NCBI GenBank assembly: GCA_963828715.1
Contig: CAWHFX010000015.1
Coordinates: forward strand, 186,001-250,000
DNA length: 64,000 nt
Reading direction: 5' to 3'
DNA from: JAQGMV01 sp963828715
Lineage (GTDB): Bacteria > Pseudomonadota > Gammaproteobacteria > Burkholderiales > SG8-41
The position numbers were made by a program, and so were the translations under genes. The notes beneath the pieces were generated by a model. That model made no database searches. It saw only the letters and a program-made list of their open reading frames with translations, and was not told the DNA's origin. Shown in pieces: positions 53,831-63,285 of this stretch. Position 1 is the stretch's first letter. Each line of letters opens with the position of its first letter.

Positions 53831-54994
53831 TTACTTCAACTTCTCCTCCAGCCAATCGCACATCGTATCGACGGCGAGCGTGAGGTAATCGCGCTGGCAA
53901 TGCTGCGCGCCGCCTTCCTTCGCACTGAACACGCGGAACGTCTTGTCGAGCGATCCGATGGAATCGAACAGCGCCTGTGCATCCGCCATCGACACCTGCG
54001 CGTCTTCTTCGCCGTGAAGCAGGAGGAACGGACACTGCACTTTCTCGGCGACCCCGCGCAGGCGAAAGCCTTCGAGCTTTTTCAACGCTTCGCCGAACGT
54101 CTCTACGCCGCACGCCCACAGCAGGTGATCGGCCGGTACCGGCAGCGCAGCCTGCTTCAGTCTCTCGATGCGCTTGCGCCACAGCTCGTAGTAGTCCCAT
54201 ATCGCGCCCCACGCGATCGCGGCTTTGTAGCGCGGATCCATCGCCGCGCAGCGCGGTGCGTAGTAGCCGCCAAGGCTCATGGCAATAATCGCAACCCGAT
54301 CCATGTCCACATCGTCGCGTTTTTCCAGGAAGTCGAGCGCAGCGCTGCCGGCGACCTCGAAATCGTGACGCATGCGCATGCCGCGAAAACGAATCGACTC
54401 GCCCTGTCCGGGACCATCGACAAGCAGTACGGAAAAACCGCGGCGCACGATTTCCGTGGTTCCCCGGAGGTACTGGATTTCCTTCTGCGTGTCGAAGCCG
54501 CCGAAGCGCACCACGCACGGCTTGCGTGCCTCGTTGCCCTCGCCATGAATGAAATACGCCGGGAAGGCGCCGCCCTCGAACGGCAGTTCGACCGTCTCGA
54601 TGCGCGGCCGCTCGGTGAGCGCCGCATACTTGCGGAAACATTCGAGCGACACCCGGTAGGCGGAAAGCGCGTCTTCGTCCTTCGGCTGGCGGAAATGGTC
54701 GGCGATCTGATAGTAGAAGCACGCGCGCAGATAATTCGATGCCGCCGTTAGCGCGTGACCGGCTGCCTCGGCGGCCTGAGCGCGACCCCGCAACAGTTCG
54801 GCGCCCTCGCACCATGCACGGAACCACGCCTCGTCATCGCCGACGCGATCGCGCAGCGTGCGCGCGATGCGATCCGCTTCCGTGAAATCAGCGCCTCCGT
54901 ATTGCGCAGTGCCGATGACGACGAGCATCTCGGCCGACCAGCGGTAATTCCCCGGGAAATACATGAAGTGCTGGGGCGACTCCGGCGCGTTCAT
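53831..54994 (-). CDS. Alpha/beta hydrolase with N-terminal helical domain (dihydroxypseudooxynicotine hydrolase-like)
   Basis: 387 aa. An N-terminal helical part (about 1-125, ADRIARTLRDRVGDDEAWFRAW, ASNYLRACFYYQIADHF) precedes the catalytic domain: KPCVVRFGGFDTQKE (oxyanion), GFSVLLVDGPGQGES, nucleophile in AIIAMSLGGYYAPRCAA (about 243), acid in LLLHGEEDAQVSMADA, His in GGAQHCQRDY (about 365). This layout matches FrsA/DHPON-hydrolase-type enzymes that cleave C-C or ester bonds. Its partner gene is the TctC receptor downstream. Confidence 0.85.
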   Translation of the reverse strand: MNAPESPQHFMYFPGNYRWSAEMLVVIGTAQYGGADFTEADRIARTLRDRVGDDEAWFRAWCEGAELLRGRAQAAEAAGHALTAASNYLRACFYYQIADHFRQPKDEDALSAYRVSLECFRKYAALTERPRIETVELPFEGGAFPAYFIHGEGNEARKPCVVRFGGFDTQKEIQYLRGTTEIVRRGFSVLLVDGPGQGESIRFRGMRMRHDFEVAGSAALDFLEKRDDVDMDRVAIIAMSLGGYYAPRCAAMDPRYKAAIAWGAIWDYYELWRKRIERLKQAALPVPADHLLWACGVETFGEALKKLEGFRLRGVAEKVQCPFLLLHGEEDAQVSMADAQALFDSIGSLDKTFRVFSAKEGGAQHCQRDYLTLAVDTMCDWLEEKLK

Positions 54995-55063
54995 CTCTTC
55001 TCCCTGAGATTCGAAAGCGCCGTATTATGCTATGCGCGCCCCGATACGAGACAGGGAGATCAC

Positions 55064-55492
55064 ATGCTGAAGGAATTCAGGGAGTTCGCGGTCAAGGGCA
55101 ATGTCGTCGACATGGCCGTCGGTATCATCATCGGCGCGGCGTTCGGGAAGATCGTCGATTCGGTGGTAAAGGACGTGATCATGCCGCCGATCGGCCTCAT
55201 GCTCGGCAAAGTCGATTTCACCAATCTGTTCGCCGTGCTCAAGGACGGCAATCCCCCCGGCCCTTACCCGACGCTCGACGTGGCGCAAAAAGCGGGCGCC
55301 GTCACCGTGAACTACGGCGTGTTCATCAACAACATCATCTCGTTCTTGATCGTCGCCTTCGCCGTGTTCCTGCTCATCCGCATGATCAACCGGCTGCGTC
55401 GCACGGAGGAAGCCGCGCCGCCAGCACCGCCGCCGGCTCCGACGGAAGAAGTCGTTCTTCTCACGCAGATCCGCGACGCGTTGCGCCGCTGA
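55064..55492 (+). CDS. mscL: Large-conductance mechanosensitive channel MscL
   Basis: 142 aa; CAGGGAGA precedes the ATG. MLKEFREFAVKGNVVDMAVGIIIGAAFGKIVDSVVKDVIMPPIGLMLGKVDF is the MscL N-terminal helix and pore helix; the second helix is VFINNIISFLIVAFAVFLLIRMINRL; the C-terminal bundle is EEVVLLTQIRDALRR. It opens under extreme membrane tension. With the MscS-type gene at 48482, the window has two classes of osmotic safety valve. Confidence 0.96.
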   Translation: MLKEFREFAVKGNVVDMAVGIIIGAAFGKIVDSVVKDVIMPPIGLMLGKVDFTNLFAVLKDGNPPGPYPTLDVAQKAGAVTVNYGVFINNIISFLIVAFAVFLLIRMINRLRRTEEAAPPAPPPAPTEEVVLLTQIRDALRR

Positions 55493-55520
55493 ACCTGAGG
55501 CGAGTCATCGCGACGGAAAA

Positions 55521-55619
55521 CCGTTCGCGCCGAGGAACATTGTGTCTCGAAGCAAGAACCGGGCGCCCACTCGCGTCCCCCCCTTCGAGACGGCCTGTGG
55601 CTTCCCTGGGGTGAACGGC
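55521..55619. repeat. Dispersed inverted repeat, copy C
   Basis: Outer arms CCGTTCGCGCCGAGGA (55521-55536) and CCCTGGGGTGAACGGC (55604-55619); inner arms GTCTCGAAG (55544-55552) and CTTCGAGAC (55583-55591). Same layout as the elements at 32399 and 42726. It lies between the convergent mscL and lhr genes. Confidence 0.75.
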
Positions 55620-55646
55620 ATGCAAGGCCGAGCTATGTGACGGCAG

Positions 55647-58600
55647 TTATCCTTCCACCGGAGCGGAATCCTCGGACTGATTCCGCTCCCGCTTCCGCAT
55701 GAGCATCTGGCGCTCACGCTCTGTCGCCGCGCGCCAGTGCGGTTTGAGCGACTTCACGCCGATGCGGCGCGCGAGCAGCGCATGCAGTGTCTCGTCATCC
55801 ATATCGGACGCGGCGATTCGCCTCACTTCGCCTGCTTCCCATGCCGCGAGCGGAACGCCGTCCCGAAACAGGACACGACTCCGCGCGATCGCGGTCACGC
55901 GCTGATCGGGCGTCAGGATGCCGACGAGGTTCAGCGGGTCTGCTGCACTCACGATCGTAAGCTCGCCACTCTTCTCGCGCTTGCGCACCGCGCGAAGCCG
56001 CCCGACGGCGTCAGGTAACGCGAACTGTTCGCCGCCGAAGCCGCCAACGAAGCGTCCGCCGCGAATCTCGCCACGCGCTTCGAGCCGGCGATACACCATG
56101 ACCAGCTCGCGCCACGCCGGCAACCGCGACTCACGGGCAAGCAGCGCGCGAAACACGACGCCGTAGCGCTTGAGAAGCCCGCGTGCGACGGCCTCCGCGC
56201 GCGTCTCGCTATTCGATTCGACGTTCCGTCCAAGCAACGCCCATCGGCCCGCCGTATCGACGCCGTACGCCGACTGGCGCCCACCGGGCCGGCCGCCCGA
56301 CAGACTGCGTCGCTTTTCGGACGGGGTGAGCAGCGCCCGCAGGCCGCTGAAGCTGTCCGCGGTGACGACCCCCAGTCCGGCGAGCTCGCCCAGTGCGCGC
56401 TCGACATGCGTGCGCAGCAATCCGGTCGCCGCAACGATCTCGTGGAAGAACAACGCGCCTCGTGCGCTCAAGGTCTCGAACACTGCACGCGCCGCCGAAC
56501 CGAGCGCGTCGCGGTCGATTTCGCCGTCGGCGCGCCAGAACGTCATATGCTCGCGTTGCATGAGCGCGATGGGGGAGCTCTTGAGCGGCGCCTTGCCGCC
56601 GTCCATGGGCGTCACGCGGCCCCAGGCGATGCGACCGCTGAGGCAGAGCATGTCGATGTAGCTCGAGGTGTAGTCGCGCACGCGAATCGGCAGTACGTCG
56701 TGCTCCCATGCCGCCGCCGCGAGCTCATAGCCATCGAGCTGCTCGACCGCCGCCGCAAGGCCTTCCACACCGCTCACCTGATCCTCGGTCGCGACGTGCT
56801 GCCAATGCAGAAGGAAGCGCATGAAATCGGCCGACGTGACCGGCTCGATCTCGGCGCGCAGGCGGCTGATGGTGTAACGATGGATGCGCGCCAGCAGCCT
56901 GCGATCGCACCATTCGAGTCGAGTGAAGTCGTCGTCAGCGGCGGGCTCGGCCTGCGGCCGGGGTGTGAAATACCCACGCAGCACGCGCCCTTCCGTTTCG
57001 AGGGCGAGCAACGCCGACTGCACCCGTCGCCCCTCATCCCGCGCGACGGCAAAGGGCCCCGTAGCCAGCGAAGCCGCGAGCTGCTGCGCAGTGACCGGTC
57101 CGAGGACTTCGACGCGCCCGCGTATGAGCTCGCGCGCGGCATCTTCGGCGGTCCACTCCTTCTTCAATCGTTCCGGCAGCCGTGGCGCAAGCGGCTGCGC
57201 GACCATCGCATCGAGCTCCTGGAAGCGCTCGACTGCCACCCAGAAGGGGCCTGTCCGAACCGCACGTCCTGCTGCAACGAGCTCATCCATCAGCACCGGC
57301 CAGTGCGTCTGTGACGCGCGCGCGGCGACTTCTTCTTCGCGGATGAACCCGGCGAGCGACAGTGCATCATGCAGGTCGTCTGCAGTCGTCGCGATCGGCC
57401 ACGCCTCTTCGCGCACGCGCTCGATCGCGGCAGCGTCGAGCGCACCGAGGTCTTCGGCGCTGCGCGGCTCCGACGCGCGGCGCGTGTAGACTGCATGCGT
57501 GCGGCGTTCCTCGAGCGGCGCATCGTCGAGAAACGTGTACACCGCGGAGTTGACGAGCTCGTGACTGAACACCGACGGCTCCGGCGTTTCGCGCGCGAGG
57601 CACTCTATTTCGCCCCGCTCGATGCGCTTCAGTATGCGCACGAGCTGAGGCAGGTCCATCGCGTCCTCGAGCGCGTCGCGAATCGCCTGGTTCACGAGCG
57701 GATGATGCGGCACCTCGCGCGCGCCCTGGATGTTATCGATGCAGGCCGCAGCATCGGGAAACACGCTCTGCAGGAGATCCTCCGCATACATGCGCTGGAC
57801 CTGCCCGGGCACGCGCGTGCCATTACGGCTGCGCGGCACCGCGAGCGCCAATGTGGTGGTCCAGCGCCAGCGCGACTCGAATATGGGCGAGTCGAGGACC
57901 GCCTGTATCAGCGTTTCGCGAACGGTGTTCGGATGCAGATAGCGGTACACGTCCTCCAGCGGAAACGAGTGCGACGGCCCGAGCGAAATGATGATGCCTT
58001 CCTCGGTCGCCGCGGCCTGCAGCTCGATAGTTGAAGCCCTGGCAGAACTTCTTCCTGAGCGCGAGGCCCCACGCACGGTTCACACGGCTGCCATAAGGCG
58101 CGTGCACGACGAGCTGCATGCCGCCGGATTCGTCGAAGAAGCGCTCGAGCACGATCCTGTCGATCGTCGGCACGACACCCAGGCAGCGTTTTCCTTCCGC
58201 CATGTACTCTGCAATCTGTTCGGCGGCGGAGCGCGGCAATCCGTACTCGTCGATGAGCCATGCGATCGCGGCATCGAGATCGTCTTCCTTGCGCGGCTCA
58301 TCGGGGCCGGGCAGACGCGCATCAGCACCGGCCCGCAATCGCGACACGGCCGCGCTCACTTCATCGCTGCGGGCGGGCGCTTCACCCAGCCAGAACGGCA
58401 TCGAAGGCGGCTGGCCTTGCGCATCGGCAACCCGCACGACGCCACTCTGGATGCGCACGATGCGCCACGACGTGTTGCCGAGCTGGAAGACGTCGCCCGG
58501 AAGCGATTCGATCGCGAAGTCTTCGTTCAGCGTCCCGATGAAAGTGCCTTCGGGTTCGAGCAGCACGCGGTAATCGAAAACCTCCGGGATCGCGCCGCCG

Positions 58601-60106
58601 CACATGATCGCCGTCATGCGCGAGCCTTTGCGCGCACGAACCTTCTCGTTGACGACATCGTGCTGAACGAGCGCCGCGCGACGCCCACGCCGCGTCGAAT
58701 AGCCCTCGCGCGAGCATCTGCAGCACTTCGCCGTATTCGTCGCGCGTCAGATTGCGGTACGGATACGCGCCGCGCATGAGCTCGAACAACGCAGTTTCGT
58801 CCCACTCCTGCGCCGCCGATTCCGCGACGATGTGCTGTGCCAGCACGTCGAGCGGTTTCTCAGGAACCGTCACGCGATCGAGCTCGCCATCACTGACGGC
58901 GCGCACCATCGCCGCACATTCGACGAGATCATCGCGCGTGAGCGGAAAGACACGGCCCTTCGGCAGTCCGCGCACGGTGTGTCCGGAGCGACCGATCCGC
59001 TGCAGCAACGTCGCGATACGGTTCGGCGACGATATCTGGCACACGAGGTCGACGTGGCCGATATCGATGCCGAGCTCGAGCGATGCAGTGGACACGAGCA
59101 CCTTGAGCCTGCCGCTGCGGAGCCGCTCCTCGGCGTCGAGACGCTTCTCTTTCGAGAGACTGCCGTGATGGGCGGCAACGTGCTCCGCGCCAAGCTGCTC
59201 GGTGAGATGGTGCGCCATGCGCTCGGCGAGCCGGCGCGTGTTGACCATGATGAGCGTTGTCCGGTGCGATTCGACGAGCTCGACAAGTCTGCGATAGACC
59301 TCCTCCCAGATTTCGGCCGACATCACCGCTTCGAGCGCCGACCCGGGCACTTCGATGGCGAGATCGATCTTGCGCTTGTGACCGCGGTCGATGATCCTGC
59401 ACGGCGCGTCCGGACTCGAGCCAACCAGAAAGCGCGCGACTTCCTCGATCGGCTTTTGCGTTGCGGAGAGCCCGATGCGCTGGAGCTTGCGTCCGCATGC
59501 ACGATCGAGCCGTTCGAGCGAGAGAGCGAGATGCGCGCCGCGGCGCGACTCGAGTACGGCGTGGATCTCGTCGACGATCACCACACGCGCGCTCTTCAGC
59601 ATCTCGCGCGAACGTTCCGCGGTCAGCAGCAGATAGAGCGACTCGGGCGTCGTCACCAGGATGTGCGGCGGCGTGCGCAGCATGCCTGCGCGTTCGTTTT
59701 GCGGCGTGTCGCCGCTGCGCACGGCGGCCGTGATCCGCACCGGCGGGAATCCCATCTCCTCGGCCAGGCGGCGGATTTCGCGGCGCGGCTCGGCGAGGTT
59801 CTTGTGGATGTCTGCCGAGAGCGCCTTGAGCGGCGACACGTAGATCACGCGCACTTCGTCGGGGAGATCGCCTTGTTCAAGTGATTCGCGCAGGAGCTGA
59901 TCGAGGGCGGTCAGGAATGCGGCGAGCGTCTTGCCCGACCCGGTCGGCGCGGCGATCAGCGTATGGTTGCCGCTGCGAATGGCTTGCCAGCCTTCCGTTT
60001 GCGCGGACGTGGGCTCGAGCACCTGCCGCACGCCGTCGTCGCGCTCTTCGGTGAAGCGGTTTTGCCACCAGCGGTGGAGTACGGGGTGAAAATCCTGGGG
60101 CAGCAA
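55647..60106 (-). CDS. lhr: Large helicase-related protein Lhr, two frameshifts
   Basis: About 1,486 codons in three frames. Helicase core: Walker A LIAAPTGSGKTLAAF, VIVDEIHAVLESRRGAHLALSLERL (DEIH), LSATQKP, VSTASLELGIDIGHVDLVCQ and QRIGRSGHTV. It is followed by the DEAD/H-associated domain and the long Lhr C-terminal region (RGRVEVLGPVTAQQLAASL, LPAWRELVMVYRRLEARGEIRGGRFVGGFGGEQFALPDAV). The frame changes near 58708 in a CG run (LAREGYSTRRGRR restored by CG) and at 58029 (one extra base before IELQAAATEE). Lhr is a DNA-repair-linked superfamily 2 helicase. Start codon probably TTG at 60106. Confidence 0.9.
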
Positions 60107-60232
60107 TAGGGTCTCTCGGATCCGGTAATTGCTCGAGTCCCTTGGTTTACGTCAGGCCGGCGAGCTCGCAACTCATTCAGATAGCGGCGGTACGACGAAG
60201 TTCAAGCGCCACGATGCTCCAGCGCCCGCCTC

Positions 60233-60667
60233 TCACGTCCCGTCTTCGCGGTCACGCGCGCTTCCCGCCTCTCCGGCCGGCTTCCACTCGCCACGTTCCT
60301 CGAGTACCCGCCGCAGGACCTTGAGACCCTGGATCATGCACGGCGCGCCGCCATAGAGGGACATCTGGAAAATGACCTCGGCCACTTCCTGCGCGCTCGC
60401 GCCGACGTTGAGCGCCGCGTTGCAGTGAAGCTGAAGCTCGTCTTCGAAGCTCGTCACCGTGAGCGCCGCAACCACGCACAATTCGCGCTGCTTGTGCGAG
60501 AGCACTTCGCGCGCAAACATGCGGCCGGTGTAGAACATCGAAAGCTGCTTCGCGAGCTCCGGGTCGAACTGGCGCCACAGCGCGTAGGCGCCTTCGCCCT
60601 TGCGCTGCGGACCGAACAGCGTCTGCGCCGTCCTGCGCGTGAGCTCGAGCAGTTCTTTCTCGTCCAT
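60233..60667 (-). CDS. Carboxymuconolactone decarboxylase family protein
   Basis: 144 aa from MDEKELLEL, 8 nt after AGGAGG. The helical CMD core is REVLSHKQRELCVVAALTVTSFEDELQLHCNAALNVGASAQEVAEVIFQMSLYGGAPCMIQGLKV-like, the pattern of 4-carboxymuconolactone decarboxylase (PcaC)-type proteins. PcaC acts in the protocatechuate branch of the beta-ketoadipate pathway, but no other pca genes are here. It is divergent from an acyl-CoA dehydrogenase gene. Confidence 0.85.
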   Translation of the reverse strand: MDEKELLELTRRTAQTLFGPQRKGEGAYALWRQFDPELAKQLSMFYTGRMFAREVLSHKQRELCVVAALTVTSFEDELQLHCNAALNVGASAQEVAEVIFQMSLYGGAPCMIQGLKVLRRVLEERGEWKPAGEAGSARDREDGT

Positions 60668-60705
60668 CGCAAACGCCTCCTGTCCGGACATCTTACAATG
60701 CACGC

Positions 60706-61872
60706 GTGGACTTCTCATTCACGCCCGAGCAGGAAGCGATACGCGACGCGGTCTCGAGAATCTGCGCGCGCTTCGACCTCGACTACTGGCTCACGCGCGA
60801 CCGCGAAGGCGGCTTCCCTCACGACTTTCATGCGGCGCTCGCACAGGACGGCTGGCTCGGCATCGCGATGCCGCAGGAATACGGCGGCGCGGGCCTGGGC
60901 ATTACCGAAGCGGCGCTGCTCATGCAGACGGTCACCGAGTCCGGTGCAGGGATGTCAGGCGCCTCCGCGGTGCATATGAACATCTTCAGCCTCAATCCGG
61001 TCGTCGTGTTCGCGACGCCGGAACAGAAGGTCCGCTGGCTGCCGCCGCTCATCGCGGGGCGCGACAAAGCGTGCTTCGGCGTGACAGAGCCCGACATCGG
61101 CCTCAACACGACCCACTTGAAGACGCAGGCCGTGCGCAACGGCGATCACTATGTCGTGAACGGCCGCAAGATCTGGACGTCCACGGCGCAGGTTACGAAC
61201 AAAATTCTTCTGCTCGCACGCACGACGCCGCGTGCCGAAACGAGGAAGCCCACCCACGGGCTGTCCCTTTTCTATACCGATCTCGACCGCGACCGCATCG
61301 AGGTACGCGAGATCGAAAAGATGGGCCGCAAGGCCGTCGACTGCAACCTGCTCTTCATCGACGACCTGCGGGTGCCGGCGTCCGACCGTGTAGGCGAGGA
61401 AGGACGCGGCTTCGAGTACATCCTGCACGGCTTCAATCCCGAGCGCATACTCGTCGCGGCCGAAGCAGTGGGTCTCGGGCGAGCGGCGATTCAGCGGGCC
61501 GCGGATTACGCGAAGACGCGCATCGTGTTCGATCGGCCGATCGGCCAGAACCAGGCGATCCAGCATCCACTGGCAAAGTGCTGGATGGAGCTCGAAGCCG
61601 CCAACCTGATGGCATTCAAGGCGGCCGCGCTCTACGACAGCGCCAAGCCCTGCGGCGCCGAAGCAAACGCGGCAAAGTATCTTGCCGGCGAAGCCTGTTT
61701 TCGCGCATGCGAAACCGCGCTCATGGCGCACGGCGGGATGGGCTATGCAAAGGAGTACCACGTCGAGCGCTTTCTTCGCGAAGCGCTCATACCCCGTATC
61801 GCGCCCGTAAGCCCGGAGCTTACGCTCTGCTTCATTGCGGAAAAGGTGCTCGGACTTCCGAAGTCGTACTGA
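60706..61872 (+). CDS. Acyl-CoA dehydrogenase
   Basis: 388 aa, full family length; start GTG. Motifs: FTPEQEAIRDAVSRICARFDLDYW, GWLGIAMPQEYGGAGLGITEAALLMQ, CFGVTEPDIGLNTTHLKTQAV, YVVNGRKIWTSTAQ, VGEEGRGFEYILHGFNPERILVAAEA, QAIQHPLAKCWMELEAANLM, CETALMAHGGMGYAKEYHVERFLREALIPRIAPVSPELTLCFIAEKVLGLPKSY. FAD-dependent alpha,beta-desaturation of an acyl-CoA. The C-terminal APVSPEL replaces the GTSE loop, so it is not a straight-chain short- or medium-chain enzyme of the classical type. Confidence 0.92.
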   Translation: MDFSFTPEQEAIRDAVSRICARFDLDYWLTRDREGGFPHDFHAALAQDGWLGIAMPQEYGGAGLGITEAALLMQTVTESGAGMSGASAVHMNIFSLNPVVVFATPEQKVRWLPPLIAGRDKACFGVTEPDIGLNTTHLKTQAVRNGDHYVVNGRKIWTSTAQVTNKILLLARTTPRAETRKPTHGLSLFYTDLDRDRIEVREIEKMGRKAVDCNLLFIDDLRVPASDRVGEEGRGFEYILHGFNPERILVAAEAVGLGRAAIQRAADYAKTRIVFDRPIGQNQAIQHPLAKCWMELEAANLMAFKAAALYDSAKPCGAEANAAKYLAGEACFRACETALMAHGGMGYAKEYHVERFLREALIPRIAPVSPELTLCFIAEKVLGLPKSY

Positions 61873-62141
61873 CCCGCAGTCTTCACGCGAGTAGAAATTA
61901 CCCGCGGCTTCCAACAGGCAACGGTTTGCACCCGATATCGGTAGGTCAATTCGCCCAATGTCGCGCGCGAACGACCTCCGCGGCGCGCAATGCATCGACG
62001 GCCTTCTCGCCGTATTCGGTCGTAGCCCCTGATTTCGTGCGCAATTTTTTTGCGGCACTGAAAGGTGGTCCGCTTTCTGCTTATACAGCCACGTCGGACC
62101 CGCTATCGCGCGGTCCCGTCCAACCAGGAAGGATCGAACTC

Positions 62142-62351
62142 ATGAACCGCAAAACGACTCTGACAGAGCGGCGCACGGATGCATTCGTCGTGGCTCGTGC
62201 GAGTGCCCGCACATGGGCCGTCGCCTTCTCACGGCGCCTCATTCCCGGCGCCGTCTTCAAGACTAAAGACGCGGCGCTGAATTACGCGTCCGTGCTGGCG
62301 CAAGCTGCAGGGCTGACACGTCCTGTCGTCACAGTCGTTGGGGACGCCTGA
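62142..62351 (+). CDS. Small conserved-looking hypothetical protein
   Basis: 69 aa, MNRKTTLTERRTDAFVVARA..., preceded by AGGAAGG 9 nt before the ATG. Basic N-terminal half and a helical C-terminal half (DAALNYASVLAQAAGL). No family recognised. The 269 bp before it, after the acyl-CoA dehydrogenase, hold no other gene I can support. Confidence 0.5.
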   Translation: MNRKTTLTERRTDAFVVARASARTWAVAFSRRLIPGAVFKTKDAALNYASVLAQAAGLTRPVVTVVGDA

Positions 62352-62570
62352 CAGCCGCCAAGGCTCCGGCAACTCGAGCGCACGACGTTCCGATCCTCGG
62401 GAGAGCGGCCACGTTCTCCCTGCGCCGTTCGCTCACACGCTGCTCTCGCCCTGACTACGCCGCGGCGGATTTCGACATATGCGCGCCGCAGTGGTCCATT
62501 CCAGCCATCACAAAACAAGACACAGGGGCGGAAGTCTCGCCTGCCAACGGCTCAGAGTGAGGTGAATGCA

Positions 62571-62789
62571 ATGATCTGCCACATCTATCCTGTCGCATCG
62601 GGCAGCACTTTTCGCTGGAAATGGCGTGCTAAGGACGGCCGATGCACGTCCGAGCATGCGTTCGAACTGTTCTACGAGTGCGTGGAGGACGCGCGTGACC
62701 ACGGCGTGGATATCGATCTCACACAGGCGCATCTCGACATCGCGGACGCCGCTCACGAATCGAAGGTGGTCGCGCGGCCGAAACGATGA
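62571..62789 (+). CDS. Small hypothetical protein
   Basis: 72 aa (75 from the GTG at 62562). MICHIYPVASGSTFRWKWRAKDG, then an acidic helix EHAFELFYECVEDARDHGVDIDL. A GAGTGAGGTGA stretch precedes it. The composition looks like a real small soluble protein; function unknown. It forms a run of small genes with the preceding 69-aa ORF and the following lipoprotein-like ORF. Confidence 0.5.
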   Translation: MICHIYPVASGSTFRWKWRAKDGRCTSEHAFELFYECVEDARDHGVDIDLTQAHLDIADAAHESKVVARPKR

Positions 62790-62819
62790 ACGATGAGCGC
62801 ATAGCCGGAGGACCTCACC

Positions 62820-63149
62820 ATGAGGCGCTTGAAGACTGCTGCTTCGATCGGCACCCTCGCCCTCGCTCTGTGCGCTTGCGCCGCGGGTAGCCGTGCCGGA
62901 GATCCCGTGGCCGGAGAGCCGCAGACCGCGCGCAAACCGCCGCCAACGCGTTCGATCGACCATCCGACCGGCGCCACGGAGACGGAGACACCGGGTTCGG
63001 CTTCCGGTGATATGACGGCGACGCCGACACCCGCGAAAGAGGGACAGCGCGGAAACACGCCGCCCGGCAAGGATCGCGAGGGTCAGGGTCCTGCCTCCGG
63101 CGCGATCGTCGATCCGAGCGGGGCAGCGACCCGCCAGAAGCTCTTCTAA
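62820..63149 (+). CDS. Small putative lipoprotein, low complexity
   Basis: 109 aa. Leader MRRLKTAASIGTLALALCACAAG with possible lipobox LCAC (Cys20). The mature part is rich in Pro, Thr, Gly and charged residues and probably disordered. No family recognised. Confidence 0.5.
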   Translation: MRRLKTAASIGTLALALCACAAGSRAGDPVAGEPQTARKPPPTRSIDHPTGATETETPGSASGDMTATPTPAKEGQRGNTPPGKDREGQGPASGAIVDPSGAATRQKLF

Positions 63150-63285
63150 CACCGGCAGCAACACATCAGAGTCAGCAGGCGGGCCCGCGCGCACGCACGT
63201 GCCGGCTGCGAGCGCCTCACTCCGGGTGCGCGTTCGATCACGTCTCACGTATGATCGCTGATTCGGATCAACGTGAGGCGAAATC

